A stretch of 64,000 nt of DNA from Halomonas sp. McH1-25 (GCF_022348165.1 NZ_JAKRFI010000001.1:992001-1056000); one strand, 5' to 3'. Counted from the first letter of the stretch, positions 28,519-37,561 are shown. Notes: generated from the letters alone by a model not told the origin. Program-made: numbers and translations.

Positions 28519-29094
28519 ATGAGCCGACGCCGCCGTCACGCGCCTGACGAGGAGGAAATCTCCCTGTTCCGCCAGGCCCTGGAAGACGCCGGCGTCAAGC
28601 GGCTGATCAGCGACCGCGCCGACCCGGGCCGGCCCCGCCGGGACGATGGCCGGCTCGCCCAACGCCGCGTCTCTGCCACTGCGGCTTCCACCGATGCCCC
28701 TTCCAGCCGCACCAGCGACGGCCGGGTCGAGCCGGTCCGCCCCAGCGAGGCGCTGGACTTCGCGGTGCCCGATCTGCCCTACCGCACACGCAGCGCGCTG
28801 AAGCGCGGCCAGATCGACTGGGAGGCCGGCCTCGATCTGCATGGCTATACACTTGACGAAGCTCGGCATGAACTGGAAGCGTTCCTGCGAGAGGCGCGCG
28901 ACAGTCGGATGCGCTGCGTACTGGTCGTGCATGGCAAGGCGTGGACGGGCATGGCCGATCATCCGGTGATCAAGAGCCATGTCAATGCCTGGTTGAGGGA
29001 ATGGCCGACGGTGCTGGCCTTCTGTTCGGCACGCGACACCGATGGCGGCACCGGCGCCGTATACGTTCTGCTGCGTCGTCGCGGCGAAGCGTAG
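28519..29094 (+). CDS. smrB: Smr domain protein, SmrB-like endonuclease
   Basis: SmrB cleaves mRNA at collided ribosomes. The 191-aa protein has a charged, disordered N-terminal half and a C-terminal Smr domain. The DLHG motif is present (residues 106-109, with GYTLDEA), but the second motif reads H-G-K-A at residues 138-141 instead of the usual H-G-x-G. It is divergent from prmB with 139 bases between, as in E. coli where smrB, prmB and aroC are neighbours. Reduced or altered nuclease activity is possible. Confidence 0.85.
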   Translation: MSRRRRHAPDEEEISLFRQALEDAGVKRLISDRADPGRPRRDDGRLAQRRVSATAASTDAPSSRTSDGRVEPVRPSEALDFAVPDLPYRTRSALKRGQIDWEAGLDLHGYTLDEARHELEAFLREARDSRMRCVLVVHGKAWTGMADHPVIKSHVNAWLREWPTVLAFCSARDTDGGTGAVYVLLRRRGEA

Positions 29095-29109
29095 TCGCCC
29101 TACTGTGTA

Positions 29110-30135
29110 TCAGTTGGCCGGCTTGCCTACCGGCGGCTCACTGACGATCGATTGTCCGCCGCCGGCGCCACCTTCGTAACGGTCCAGCGCTTGGGAAGCC
29201 AGGTGGCGCCCCAAACGAATCAGCCCTTCGGCACGGTGAAATTCATAGGCGCCACATACCGTCTTGGGAATGTCGATGAGCACGTCCGGTGGATAGCCGG
29301 CAATCTTGTACTTGGCCAGGGCCGCCTGGGTTATCTCGAATGAGGCCAGCATGATATCCAGCTTGCTCCATGCACGCTGGGTCGCCCGCTGACGTTCCGT
29401 CCCCCCCTCCATACCCTCGGGAGCAATGGGCACCCCATTACCGTTGAGCATACGCTGGGCCCGGGTTCGCATGCCCCCGACCCATCCGGAGAACCCCTTG
29501 CCTTGGGCTTCGAGCTCAGCTTCACGCGCATGTTCCTCGGCAGCCTCGTCGGGTGGCAGCAGCTCTTCGAGCGACACGGGCTGGTGGGTCTGAGCCGTCG
29601 CGTTCACTGCCAGGATCAGGTCGGCATGCGCAGAAACGGTGGGGATGATCGGTAGCGGATTGAGCAGTCCACCGTCGACCAGTATCTGGTCGCCGACCCT
29701 GAGCGGGGTAATGATGCCGGGCACGGCAATGGAAGCGCGGATGGCCTGAAGCAGCGAACCGCTCTGAAACCACACCTCACGCTGCCGTGTCAGGTCGGTG
29801 GCCACCGTGGTCAGCGGAATCGGCAGATCCTCGATACAGACGTCGCCGATCAACTCCTTGAGCTTGCTCATGACTTTGCCGGCACGCATCGCCCCCATGG
29901 CGCTCCAGGTGACGTCGACCAACTTGAGAACGTCGAAGTAATCGAGCTGGCAGACCCAGTCGCGATAGCTCTCGAGCTGGCCTGCCGAATAGATCCCGCC
30001 AATGACGGCACCCATCGAGCAGCCTGCGATGGCAATGACTTCGTAACCGCGCGCCTCGACTTCGTCAATGACACCGATGTGGGCATAGCCGCGAGCGCCG
30101 CCACTCCCCAGTACCAGTGCGATGCGTTTAGCCAT
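29110..30135 (-). CDS. patatin-like phospholipase family protein (RssA-like)
   Basis: This 341-aa protein is a patatin-type serine hydrolase. It has the oxyanion loop GSGGARGYAHIGV (residues 10-22), the nucleophile Ser40 in GCSMG, and Asp154 in VDGGLLNPLP, forming the Ser-Asp dyad. It resembles E. coli RssA. A Gly/Pro-rich tail follows residue 325. ATG at 30135 has GGGGAGG just upstream. The gene overlaps the end of the alpha/beta-hydrolase gene by eight bases, so the two are translationally coupled. The substrate is probably a membrane lipid but is unproven. Confidence 0.88.
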   Translation of the reverse strand: MAKRIALVLGSGGARGYAHIGVIDEVEARGYEVIAIAGCSMGAVIGGIYSAGQLESYRDWVCQLDYFDVLKLVDVTWSAMGAMRAGKVMSKLKELIGDVCIEDLPIPLTTVATDLTRQREVWFQSGSLLQAIRASIAVPGIITPLRVGDQILVDGGLLNPLPIIPTVSAHADLILAVNATAQTHQPVSLEELLPPDEAAEEHAREAELEAQGKGFSGWVGGMRTRAQRMLNGNGVPIAPEGMEGGTERQRATQRAWSKLDIMLASFEITQAALAKYKIAGYPPDVLIDIPKTVCGAYEFHRAEGLIRLGRHLASQALDRYEGGAGGGQSIVSEPPVGKPAN

Positions 30136-31015
30136 GTTCCTCCCCTTCCAGCCACGTCTCCACATGCTCACCGATACTATCGGCCACTGCGGCTACGGCC
30201 GAAGGCTCCAGATGCAAATGGTGCCCGCCAGGCAGGACACGTCGAGACAGATGGCGAACCGTCGAGCGGGCATGCTGTGCAAAGTCACGCTCGGCCAGAA
30301 TGCCATGTTCTCCTTCGATCAGCAGCACCGGGGCCTCGATGGCGCCCAGCAGGGCCAACGCCTGCTCGGGGCAGAAACGCACCAGGGAGGGACGCAGCAG
30401 CCGCCCATCGGTACGCAAGCGGCACGCGCCCTGTGGTTCGATGTCCAGGTTGCGCCTGACCAGCGGTTCCGCCGTGGACGCGTCGATGGGCGTCACGCCG
30501 CCGCTGACCCGGGCCGCCACGGCGGTTTCGAGATCGGGATAGCGTGGGGCGGGCGAGGCACGGCGCCGGTGCCCCAGGATGCCCTTGCGCAACTGGCTGG
30601 CGGTGTCTTCGGCCGGCGTGAACAGCGTGCCGATGCCATCGATCAGTACCAGCCGTTGGACGCGCTCGGGCAACGCGGCCGCCACCAGACAGGAGACGCC
30701 GGCACCCATCGAGTGCCCCAGGAGCGTAACGCGTTCCAACCCCAGGGAGGCCAGGGCATCGAGCACGTCGTGGATGTAGTCCCAAATGGCATAGTCGACA
30801 CCGGACGGATGGCGTCTTGACAGGCCATGGCCAGCGAAGTCGATGGCCACGATGCGGATGTTCAGATGCTCCACCAGCAGCGGCGCCAGCCGTGAGAAGC
30901 TGGCTGCATTGTCCAGCCAGCCATGCAGTGCCAACCAGGTCGGCGCCGCTTCATGGCCCCAGCTCAAGGCGGCAAGACGGCCTTCGGCCAGCGTCATTTC
31001 AGTGGCGATACTCAT
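30128..31015 (-). CDS. alpha/beta hydrolase
   Basis: This 295-aa protein has the canonical alpha/beta-hydrolase fold: oxyanion HGW near residue 31, nucleophile elbow LLGHSMGAG with Ser102, and a C-terminal His in PGGHHLHLEPS. The acid residue is probably in VLLIEGEHG. Related proteins are annotated as esterases or serine hydrolase-like proteins. The start follows the pattern of the downstream patatin gene (eight-base overlap), and the pair may act together on lipids or esters. The specific substrate is unknown. Confidence 0.85.
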   Translation of the reverse strand: MSIATEMTLAEGRLAALSWGHEAAPTWLALHGWLDNAASFSRLAPLLVEHLNIRIVAIDFAGHGLSRRHPSGVDYAIWDYIHDVLDALASLGLERVTLLGHSMGAGVSCLVAAALPERVQRLVLIDGIGTLFTPAEDTASQLRKGILGHRRRASPAPRYPDLETAVAARVSGGVTPIDASTAEPLVRRNLDIEPQGACRLRTDGRLLRPSLVRFCPEQALALLGAIEAPVLLIEGEHGILAERDFAQHARSTVRHLSRRVLPGGHHLHLEPSAVAAVADSIGEHVETWLEGEEHG

Positions 31016-31157
31016 GTGGGCACTCCTCGTCGGCGATAGACAGCCTGGCGCTCACGCTAGGCCTAGCAGGCTAACGGGTTTACCATGGTTGGGTGTCGCC
31101 GCCAATCATACGCCCGTATTAATTCCTCCTTTCCATTGACGATAAAAGGTTCCACTC

Positions 31158-31259
31158 GTGACGAAATCCCGCCCTCCACGCGATACTCGCCTGCGTAACG
31201 GTCTGTTTTTTCTGACCGCACTTGCCGCCCTTATCGTCGGCTTCTGGCTGGTTCGCTAG
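31158..31259 (+). CDS. small single-span membrane protein (33 aa), hypothetical
   Basis: A GTG start at 31158 has an AAAGG box about eight bases upstream and encodes 33 residues. The N-terminal part is strongly basic (TKSRPPRDTRLRNG), followed by one membrane helix (LFFLTALAALIVGFWLV) and a final Arg. The stop is 21 bases before the AEC transporter start, so the two are probably co-transcribed. The positive-inside pattern and a good ribosome binding site argue for a real gene. No function can be assigned. Confidence 0.5.
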   Translation: MTKSRPPRDTRLRNGLFFLTALAALIVGFWLVR

Positions 31260-31280
31260 CGCTTAGGAGGAGCCGCCGTC

Positions 31281-32225
31281 ATGGCCTTGCTGGATGTCTT
31301 TCTGCACACCCTGGACGTGACCCTCCCGGTCTTCGCCATGGTTTTTCTCGGTATTGTCCTCAAGCGTATCGGCTGGATCGACGCACACTTCATTTCCACG
31401 GCGTCGATGCTGGTATTCAAGGCGACCATGCCGACGCTGCTGTTTCTGAGCATTATCAAGGCCGACCTGGACATGATCCAGCCGGGCCTGATCGGCTATT
31501 TCCTCGGTTACTCGACGTTGAGCTTCTTCCTTGCCTGGGGCTGGGCACTCTGGCGCTGCCCCGTCGAACAGCGCGGTGTCTTCACCCAAGGCGCCTTTCG
31601 CGGCAATTGCGGTATCGTCGGGCTAGCGCTTGCCGCCAGCATGTACGGCAACTTAGGCCTGTCCCTCGGCGGGATCATGGCCGGGGCGATCATCGTGATC
31701 TACAACATCCTGTCTGCCATCGTGCTCGCCATCTACAGCCCCAGCATTCAGTCGGACATCGGTTCGATCCTGCGCAACCTGATCAGGAACCCGCTGATAC
31801 TCAGCGTCCTGCTGGCCATCCCTGTCGCCTACTGGCAGATTCCCCTGCCATCCTGGCTGATGACCTCGGGCGAATATTTCGGCTCCATGTCGTTGCCGCT
31901 GGCATTGATCTGCATCGGTGGGACACTGTCGGTCAGGTCGGTCAAGGCGGGAAGCGGCCTGGCGATCGATGCCAGCCTGTGGAAGACCGTATGGTTGCCG
32001 GCGTTGGGGGTGCTGGGCGCCCTGATGCTGGGCTATCGCGATGCCGCCCTGGGTACGCTGTTTCTCTTTTTGGCCAGCCCCACCGCAGCCGTCAGCTTCG
32101 TCATGGCCAAGGCCGCCAATGCCGACACCAAGCTGGCCGCCAACATCATCGTGGTATCCACGTTCAGTTGTATGCTCACGGTGAGTCTGGGGATATTTAT
32201 ACTCACGCTAAGCGGCCTGATTTGA
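31281..32225 (+). CDS. AEC family transporter (auxin efflux carrier superfamily)
   Basis: This 314-aa inner-membrane protein has about ten hydrophobic helices in the two-repeat AEC fold. Signature parts are LPVFAMVFLGIVLKRIGWID at the N-terminus, FRGNCGIVGLALA in the middle and CIGGTLSV near residue 213. Bacterial members export or import carboxylates such as malate or malonate, or amino acids. The start has a GGAGGAG box about nine bases upstream. A weak terminator follows the gene. The substrate is not known. Confidence 0.88.
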   Translation: MALLDVFLHTLDVTLPVFAMVFLGIVLKRIGWIDAHFISTASMLVFKATMPTLLFLSIIKADLDMIQPGLIGYFLGYSTLSFFLAWGWALWRCPVEQRGVFTQGAFRGNCGIVGLALAASMYGNLGLSLGGIMAGAIIVIYNILSAIVLAIYSPSIQSDIGSILRNLIRNPLILSVLLAIPVAYWQIPLPSWLMTSGEYFGSMSLPLALICIGGTLSVRSVKAGSGLAIDASLWKTVWLPALGVLGALMLGYRDAALGTLFLFLASPTAAVSFVMAKAANADTKLAANIIVVSTFSCMLTVSLGIFILTLSGLI

Positions 32226-32281
32226 GCAGGACACCACTCTTTCTTCCTTCTCCTTTCCCTTACCCCCTTCCTGAGACAAGC

Positions 32282-32304
32282 CTCGACGAGTGACGTCGAG
32301 TTTT
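32282..32304 (+). terminator. weak terminator after AEC transporter gene
   Basis: A seven-base stem (CTCGACG/CGTCGAG) with a five-base loop is followed by TTTT on the plus strand. It separates the AEC gene from the GntR-TRAP-uxaC genes. Confidence 0.6.
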
Positions 32305-32333
32305 GACCAAAGTCGCATCGCGTTCCGACCTAA

Positions 32334-32357
32334 CCATACTACCATACTAGTTATACA
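32334..32357. promoter_or_regulatory. possible GntR operator upstream of the GntR-TRAP-uxaC genes
   Basis: The half-site CCATACTA occurs twice in tandem (ACCATACTACCATACTAG) and is followed by TTATACAAG, about 20-40 bases before the GntR start. The CATAC half-sites resemble those in the operator-like sites of the glucarate genes, but the spacing is three rather than two bases. It could be the self-regulatory site of the adjacent GntR protein. Confidence 0.35.
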
Positions 32358-32376
32358 AGAATGGATCGGACCGAAC

Positions 32377-33117
32377 ATGACTACCACGCTGCAATCGCTC
32401 TGGACAGAAACATCCCTCGACGGCAATGTGCGCCAGCGCCTTTACCTGGTGCTGCGCCAAGCGATCATTCGCATGGTGCTTGCTCCGGGGCAGGCCTTGT
32501 CGGAAAAAGAGATAGCCGATGCATGCGACGTGAGCCGTCAGCCGGTACGCGAAGCGTTCATCCGCCTCTCCGAGTCCGGTCTGCTGGAGGTACGCCCGCA
32601 GCGTGGAACCTATGTGGTGCGGATTTCCGAGAGCGCCGTCATGGAAGCGCGCTTCGTCAGGGAGGCGGTTGAAGCGGCCGTGGCCCGATCTGCCGCCGAA
32701 TCGGGGCTGGACGCCAGTGTACTCACGGAACTCAACGAGCTGATCGAACGTCAGCGGCGCTGTGCCGCGCCGCAGGACTACAGCCGTTTCTTTCAACTCG
32801 ATGAAGCCTTTCATAGAGCCCTGTCCCTGGGCGCGGATCACACCTCGGCCTGGCGGGTCATCGAAGAGGTCAAGGCCCAGTTGGATCGGGTGCGCTATTT
32901 GAGCATTCCCGAGTCGACGCCCATCCCCAAGCTCGTCGATCAGCATCAGGCGATCGTCGATGCGATTGCCCGCCAAGACCCCAACGCCGCAGAACAGGCC
33001 ATGTGTACCCACCAGCGTGAAATTCTGCACTCTCTGCCTGAGCTGATGCGGCGATTCCCTGCAATGTTCGATTCCTCCGCCACACCGCGTATGACAAGCA
33101 AGCGCGAAACGGCATAA
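32377..33117 (+). CDS. GntR family (FadR/FCD type) transcriptional regulator
   Basis: This 246-aa regulator has an N-terminal winged helix (VLRQAIIRMVLAPGQALSEKE, then CDVSRQPVREAFIRLSESGLL and RPQRGTYV) and a C-terminal all-helical FCD effector domain with metal-binding type residues (DEAFHRAL, HQAIVDAI, H at HQREILHSL). It lies directly ahead of a TRAP transporter and uronate isomerase, so it probably represses them and responds to a uronate or its product. ATG at 32377 is preferred since the domain begins there; the frame is open further up. Confidence 0.88.
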   Translation: MTTTLQSLWTETSLDGNVRQRLYLVLRQAIIRMVLAPGQALSEKEIADACDVSRQPVREAFIRLSESGLLEVRPQRGTYVVRISESAVMEARFVREAVEAAVARSAAESGLDASVLTELNELIERQRRCAAPQDYSRFFQLDEAFHRALSLGADHTSAWRVIEEVKAQLDRVRYLSIPESTPIPKLVDQHQAIVDAIARQDPNAAEQAMCTHQREILHSLPELMRRFPAMFDSSATPRMTSKRETA

Positions 33118-33196
33118 CGCCGCGCTCGAACGCGAGGGGCGCGTATGACGAGTCCCTTGACCCAAACAAGCACAACATGCACGTCAGGAGAAAATC

Positions 33197-34162
33197 ATGA
33201 AAGCACGACTAATCATACCCACCTTCGCCATCGCATTCGCCAGCGGCCTGGCCCATGCCGACTACGAATTGAACCTATCCTCGGCCCTGAACACGCAGGA
33301 TCCCATCGTTCAGGCCATGCAGGACGCCAAGCAATCGATCGAACAGCGCACCGATGGGGAGCTGGTACTCAATATCTTTCCCAACAGTCAGTTGGGGTCC
33401 GACGAAGATGTCGTCGAGCAGATCCGCAGCGGCGCCAACATCGCCATTCTCATCGATGCAGGACGACTCTCGGAATACCAACCGGAACTGGGCATCCTCA
33501 GTGCGCCATACCTGGTGGAAGACTATACCCAGTACGACGCCATTACCCAGTCCGATCTCTACAACCAATGGGTAGAAAGCCTCGCCGATAGCAGCGGCCT
33601 GCGCCTGATGAATTACAACTGGTTCCAGGGCGCTCGCGAAATGCTGACCAAGGAACCGGTCGAAAAACCCGAAGACCTGCAAGGCGTACGCATCCGCACC
33701 ATCAACTCGCCGGTCTGGCTCAAGACCATCGAGGCCATGGGCGCCACCCCGACACCGCTGCCCTGGTCGGAGGTCTATTCCGCGCTGCAGCTGGGCTCGA
33801 TCGATGGCGCCGAGGCGCAGCTGACCGCCGCCGATGGTCAGCGCCTGCAGGAAGTCATCAACCATGTCGCCCTGACCCACCACATTCAGTTGATGAGCGG
33901 CATCGTGACCTCGGACCAGTGGTACCAGTCCCTGCCCGAGAACCTGCGCACCATCCTCGACGAGGAACTCAAGAAGGCCGGTGCCGAGGCCAGCCAGGCG
34001 ACCGTCGACGCCCTGGATGCGACTCGCCAGCGCATGGAAGAAGACGGCGTCACCTTCACCGAAGTGGATACCGAGCTGTTCCGCCAGCGCGTCGATAGCG
34101 TTTACAAGGAACTCGGCTACGACGAGTACCGCGACCAACTGGTTTCCGGCACCGCCGAATGA
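33197..34162 (+). CDS. TRAP transporter substrate-binding protein (DctP family)
   Basis: This 321-aa periplasmic protein has a signal peptide (MKARLIIPTFAIAFASGLAHA) and the DctP fold. The conserved Arg that pairs with a substrate carboxylate is in LQGVRIRTINSPVW near residue 175, followed by PLPWSEVYSALQLGSIDGAE. It captures an acidic solute for the DctQM permease encoded next. Given uxaC downstream, a hexuronate such as glucuronate or galacturonate is the likely ligand. The start has a GGAG box nine bases upstream. Confidence 0.92.
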   Translation: MKARLIIPTFAIAFASGLAHADYELNLSSALNTQDPIVQAMQDAKQSIEQRTDGELVLNIFPNSQLGSDEDVVEQIRSGANIAILIDAGRLSEYQPELGILSAPYLVEDYTQYDAITQSDLYNQWVESLADSSGLRLMNYNWFQGAREMLTKEPVEKPEDLQGVRIRTINSPVWLKTIEAMGATPTPLPWSEVYSALQLGSIDGAEAQLTAADGQRLQEVINHVALTHHIQLMSGIVTSDQWYQSLPENLRTILDEELKKAGAEASQATVDALDATRQRMEEDGVTFTEVDTELFRQRVDSVYKELGYDEYRDQLVSGTAE

Positions 34163-34252
34163 TCGCCCATCACGCCGATACCAGGCCGGCGGCCCGCGCC
34201 GGCCTGCGCTCTTCCGACCAAGACAGCTCTGCAAACGCTGCGAGGAACCTTT

Positions 34253-34744
34253 ATGTGGCGCTGGTTCGACAAGCTCGAAGATATCCTGGCTATCGTGCTG
34301 CTAGGGTGTACCTCACTCACGATCCTGGCGAGTTCGACCACCCGTGCGATCGGCCATCCTTTCGCCGGCGGTGCCGAACTGGCCCAATTCTTCTTCATCT
34401 GGACAGCCGTATTCGGCGCCGACATCACCTTGCGTCGCGGCGGCCAGGTACGCATCGACGCCCTGGTCATGCTTATGTCCGCCGGAGTGTTGCGTGCCAT
34501 CACCGCGGTCATTTTGGCGATGATGCTGGCATTTCTTGCCATGCTGGTGTGGTACGGGCTGCCGCTCGCCCTGTCCAACTGGCAGCGCCCGATGGGCTTT
34601 GCCGGGCTGAGCTATGGCTACGTCACCCTGGCTCTGCCGGTGGGTGCCGCGCTCATGTTCATCTCCCTGATCCGCCGCATTGTCGATAAGGGCATCGTGC
34701 ATAGCTTGGATCCCGACGACGATGTCGTGGAGGAAACACTATGA
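34253..34744 (+). CDS. TRAP transporter small permease (DctQ family)
   Basis: This 163-aa membrane protein has four helices typical of DctQ, with GGAELAQFFFIWTAVFGAD and the motif LRRGGQVRIDAL between helices two and three. It bridges the binding protein and the large DctM subunit. The stop overlaps the dctM start by four bases (ATGA). A 90-base gap separates it from dctP. Confidence 0.92.
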   Translation: MWRWFDKLEDILAIVLLGCTSLTILASSTTRAIGHPFAGGAELAQFFFIWTAVFGADITLRRGGQVRIDALVMLMSAGVLRAITAVILAMMLAFLAMLVWYGLPLALSNWQRPMGFAGLSYGYVTLALPVGAALMFISLIRRIVDKGIVHSLDPDDDVVEETL

Positions 34745-36030
34745 TCACCGCCCTGTTGCTGGTACTCGGCCTGCTGCTGATGGCCATCGGCATGCCCGTG
34801 GCCTTCGCGATCGGCATCGCCGGCTTTCTGTATTTCCTGTTGCCGGGAACGTTTTTGCCTGTTGGCATCGGCCCGCAGCGCATCGTTTCCGCCACGCAAT
34901 CCTTCCCCTTGCTGGCCGTTCCGCTGTTCATCTTCATCGGCCATCTGATGAATGCCAGCGGAATCACGCCTCGCCTGCTGCGCCTCTCGACCCTACTGGC
35001 GGGTTGGATGAGCGGCGGTCTGGCCCAGGCCAGCCTGGTGCTCAGCACCCTGATGGGTGGCGTTTCGGGCTCGGCGGTGGCCGACGCCGCCATGCAGTCG
35101 CGCGTACTGGGCAAGGGCATGGTCGGCGAAGGCTATTCGCCCGGTTTCGCCGGGGCCGTGCTTTCCATCGGCGGGCTGATTACCGCCACCATTCCCCCCA
35201 GCATCGGCCTGATTCTCTACGGTTATCTAGGTGAGGTCTCGATCGGCCGTCTGTTCATCGCGGGCGTCGTGCCGGGCGTACTGCTGATGGTGGCGTTGAT
35301 GATCACCACCTGGCTCGTCTCCCGGCGACGCGGCTATACCCCGGTCCGCGAAAGTTTGCCCAAGTTCGGTGAAGTCATCAGCGCCACCCGCAGCAGCATC
35401 TGGGCCCTGCTGTTCCCGCTGTGGCTATTGGTGGGTATTCGTTACGGGCTGTTCACACCGTCCGAGGCCGGTGCCTTCGCGGTGGTCTACGCCCTCGTCG
35501 TGGGCTGTTTCATTCACCGCGAAATGGGCATAAGGCAAATCATCGAGGCCATGCGTGCCAGCGTACGGGACATCGGCATGATCATGCTGATCATCATGTT
35601 CTCGGGAATCATCGGTTATGTAGTGTCCTTCGAGCGCGTGCCCCAGACTATTGCCGAACTCACCTTGGGCGTGTTCTCCAGCCAGACCGCCCTGCTGCTG
35701 ACCCTGGCGGTCCTGCTGGTATTCCTCGGCATGCTGCTCGAGGCGACCGTGGTGGTCATGCTGCTGGCCCCGATCCTGGTGCCGGTCATCAAGGCAGCCG
35801 GGATCGACCCCGTGCACTTCGGGCTGTTGATGATGACTCTGGTGACGTTCGGCGGAATGACCCCGCCCGTGGGGATTTCGATGTACACGGTATGCGGCAT
35901 CCTGCGCTGTCCCTTCACGGACTACAGCCGCGAGCTCGTGCCCTTTGCCATTGCCGTCTTCGTCGTCGTACTCGGCATCATTTTCTTCCCCGATATCGTG
36001 CTCTTCCTGCCCAACATGCTCATGGGCTAA
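34741..36030 (+). CDS. TRAP transporter large permease (DctM family)
   Basis: This 429-aa protein has about 12 membrane helices and forms the Na+-coupled translocation channel of the TRAP system. Typical DctM segments are FPLLAVPLFIFIGHLMNASG near residue 57, GGVSGSAVADAAMQSR and ATIPPSIGLILYGYL. It lies 32 bases before uxaC in one transcription unit with the GntR gene, dctP and dctQ. Confidence 0.93.
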   Translation: MITALLLVLGLLLMAIGMPVAFAIGIAGFLYFLLPGTFLPVGIGPQRIVSATQSFPLLAVPLFIFIGHLMNASGITPRLLRLSTLLAGWMSGGLAQASLVLSTLMGGVSGSAVADAAMQSRVLGKGMVGEGYSPGFAGAVLSIGGLITATIPPSIGLILYGYLGEVSIGRLFIAGVVPGVLLMVALMITTWLVSRRRGYTPVRESLPKFGEVISATRSSIWALLFPLWLLVGIRYGLFTPSEAGAFAVVYALVVGCFIHREMGIRQIIEAMRASVRDIGMIMLIIMFSGIIGYVVSFERVPQTIAELTLGVFSSQTALLLTLAVLLVFLGMLLEATVVVMLLAPILVPVIKAAGIDPVHFGLLMMTLVTFGGMTPPVGISMYTVCGILRCPFTDYSRELVPFAIAVFVVVLGIIFFPDIVLFLPNMLMG

Positions 36031-36062
36031 GCGCGAAACGAGGCCAACCAAGGGTGAGTAAC

Positions 36063-37484
36063 ATGACTTTCAGGGACAAGATCGACTTCATGGGGCCGGA
36101 TTTTCTGCTGGAAAACGAGGCGGCCCGGCGGCTTTACCATGACCATGCGGCGCAAATGCCGATCTGCGATTACCACTCGCACCTGAGCCCCCAAGAAATC
36201 GCCGACAACCGCCGCTTCGACAATCTCACCGAGCTGTGGCTGCATGGCGATCACTACAAGTGGCGGGCCATGCGCTTTGCCGGCATCGACGAGCGGCGCA
36301 TCACCGGCGACGCCGACGCACGCGAACGCTTCCAGGCCTGGGCCGAGACCGTGCCCGATTGTCTCGGCAACCCGCTCTATCATTGGACCCACCTGGAGTT
36401 GCGCTTCCCGCTGGGCATCGAGAATACGCTGCTATCACCGGCGACTGCCGAGGAAATCTGGACGCTTTCGCGCCAACGCCTGGCGACGCCCGAACTCCAT
36501 GCCCAGGGAATTCTGGATCGTTTTCAGGTACGCACCGTGTGCACCACCGACGATCCATGCGACGCCCTCGATGCCCATCGCCGACACGCCGAAAACGGCT
36601 CGCGACTCGCCCTGCTGCCGACGTTCCGTCCCGATGCCGTGCTCAAGATCGAACAGGAAGGCTACGCCGATTATCTGGCCGAACTGGAAGCGGCCAGCGG
36701 CGTCGCCATTCGGCGCTACGACGACCTGCTCGCGGCGCTGCATCAACGCCTCGACTATTTCGCCGCCCACGGTTGCTGCCTGTCGGATCACAGCCTCGAG
36801 AAGCCGGCCTTCGTCGCGCCGCCGTCGAGCGCCGAGCTCGATCGCATCCTCGACCGGCGCAGAAGCGGCGAGTCGCTCAGCGAGGAAGAGTACACCGGCT
36901 TCACCACGGCGCTGCTGCTGTGGCTGGGCCGGCAATACGCCGAACGCGGCTGGGTCATGCAGTTGCACCTGGGCGCGGCGCGCAGCGTCAGCCGGCGCGG
37001 CTTGGCCGAGATCGGTCCCAACAGCGGCTTCGACGCCATCGGCGACGTCGTCTATGGCGAACCCCTGGCGATGATTCTCGATGCACTGGACCAGCAACGG
37101 GCCCTGCCGCGTACCGTGCTCTACAACCTCAACCCGCGCGACAACGAGATGCTTGCCAGCCTGGTCGGCAGCTTTCAGGGCGATGGGATTCCCGGCAAGA
37201 TACAGTTCGGGGCTGCCTGGTGGTTCAACGATCAGCGCGACGGCATCGAGCGGCAACTCACCACGCAAATGCAGTTTGGCCTGTTGCGTCACTTCGTCGG
37301 CATGCTCACCGACTCACGCAGCCTGCTGTCGTTCTCCCGCCACGACTACTTTCGGCGCATTTTCTGCAACATGCTTGGCCAGCAGATGGCACGCGGCGAA
37401 CTGCCCAGCGACATCGACCGCATCGGTCAATTGGTCCGGGCCGTCTGCTACGACAATGTCCAACGTTATCTCTTCGAGCGCTGA
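36063..37484 (+). CDS. uxaC: uronate isomerase
   Basis: UxaC isomerises D-glucuronate to D-fructuronate and D-galacturonate to D-tagaturonate. The 473-aa amidohydrolase-fold enzyme has the metal-site motif CDYHSHLSP (residues 35-43), the family segment HWTHLELRFPLGI, and the C-terminal LTDSRSLLSFSRHDYFRRIFCN. An AAGGGTGAG box lies just upstream of the ATG. It is the last intact gene of the TRAP unit. The next steps of the isomerase route (uxaB/uxuB, uxaA/uxuA, kdgK, eda) are not in this window. Confidence 0.95.
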   Translation: MTFRDKIDFMGPDFLLENEAARRLYHDHAAQMPICDYHSHLSPQEIADNRRFDNLTELWLHGDHYKWRAMRFAGIDERRITGDADARERFQAWAETVPDCLGNPLYHWTHLELRFPLGIENTLLSPATAEEIWTLSRQRLATPELHAQGILDRFQVRTVCTTDDPCDALDAHRRHAENGSRLALLPTFRPDAVLKIEQEGYADYLAELEAASGVAIRRYDDLLAALHQRLDYFAAHGCCLSDHSLEKPAFVAPPSSAELDRILDRRRSGESLSEEEYTGFTTALLLWLGRQYAERGWVMQLHLGAARSVSRRGLAEIGPNSGFDAIGDVVYGEPLAMILDALDQQRALPRTVLYNLNPRDNEMLASLVGSFQGDGIPGKIQFGAAWWFNDQRDGIERQLTTQMQFGLLRHFVGMLTDSRSLLSFSRHDYFRRIFCNMLGQQMARGELPSDIDRIGQLVRAVCYDNVQRYLFER

Positions 37485-37561
37485 GCGCGGAACCTATGCA
37501 ATGGACCAGTCATCTGCCTACTGCTTGCTTCAGGAGCACGGCGTAACGATCGCATTGGAAG

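Noticed and set aside
35421-36062. Open frame running from inside dctM into uxaC on the plus strand.
   Set aside because: The part before 36063 is out of frame with dctM and composed of Arg/His/Gly-rich shadow sequence; uxaC starts at 36063.
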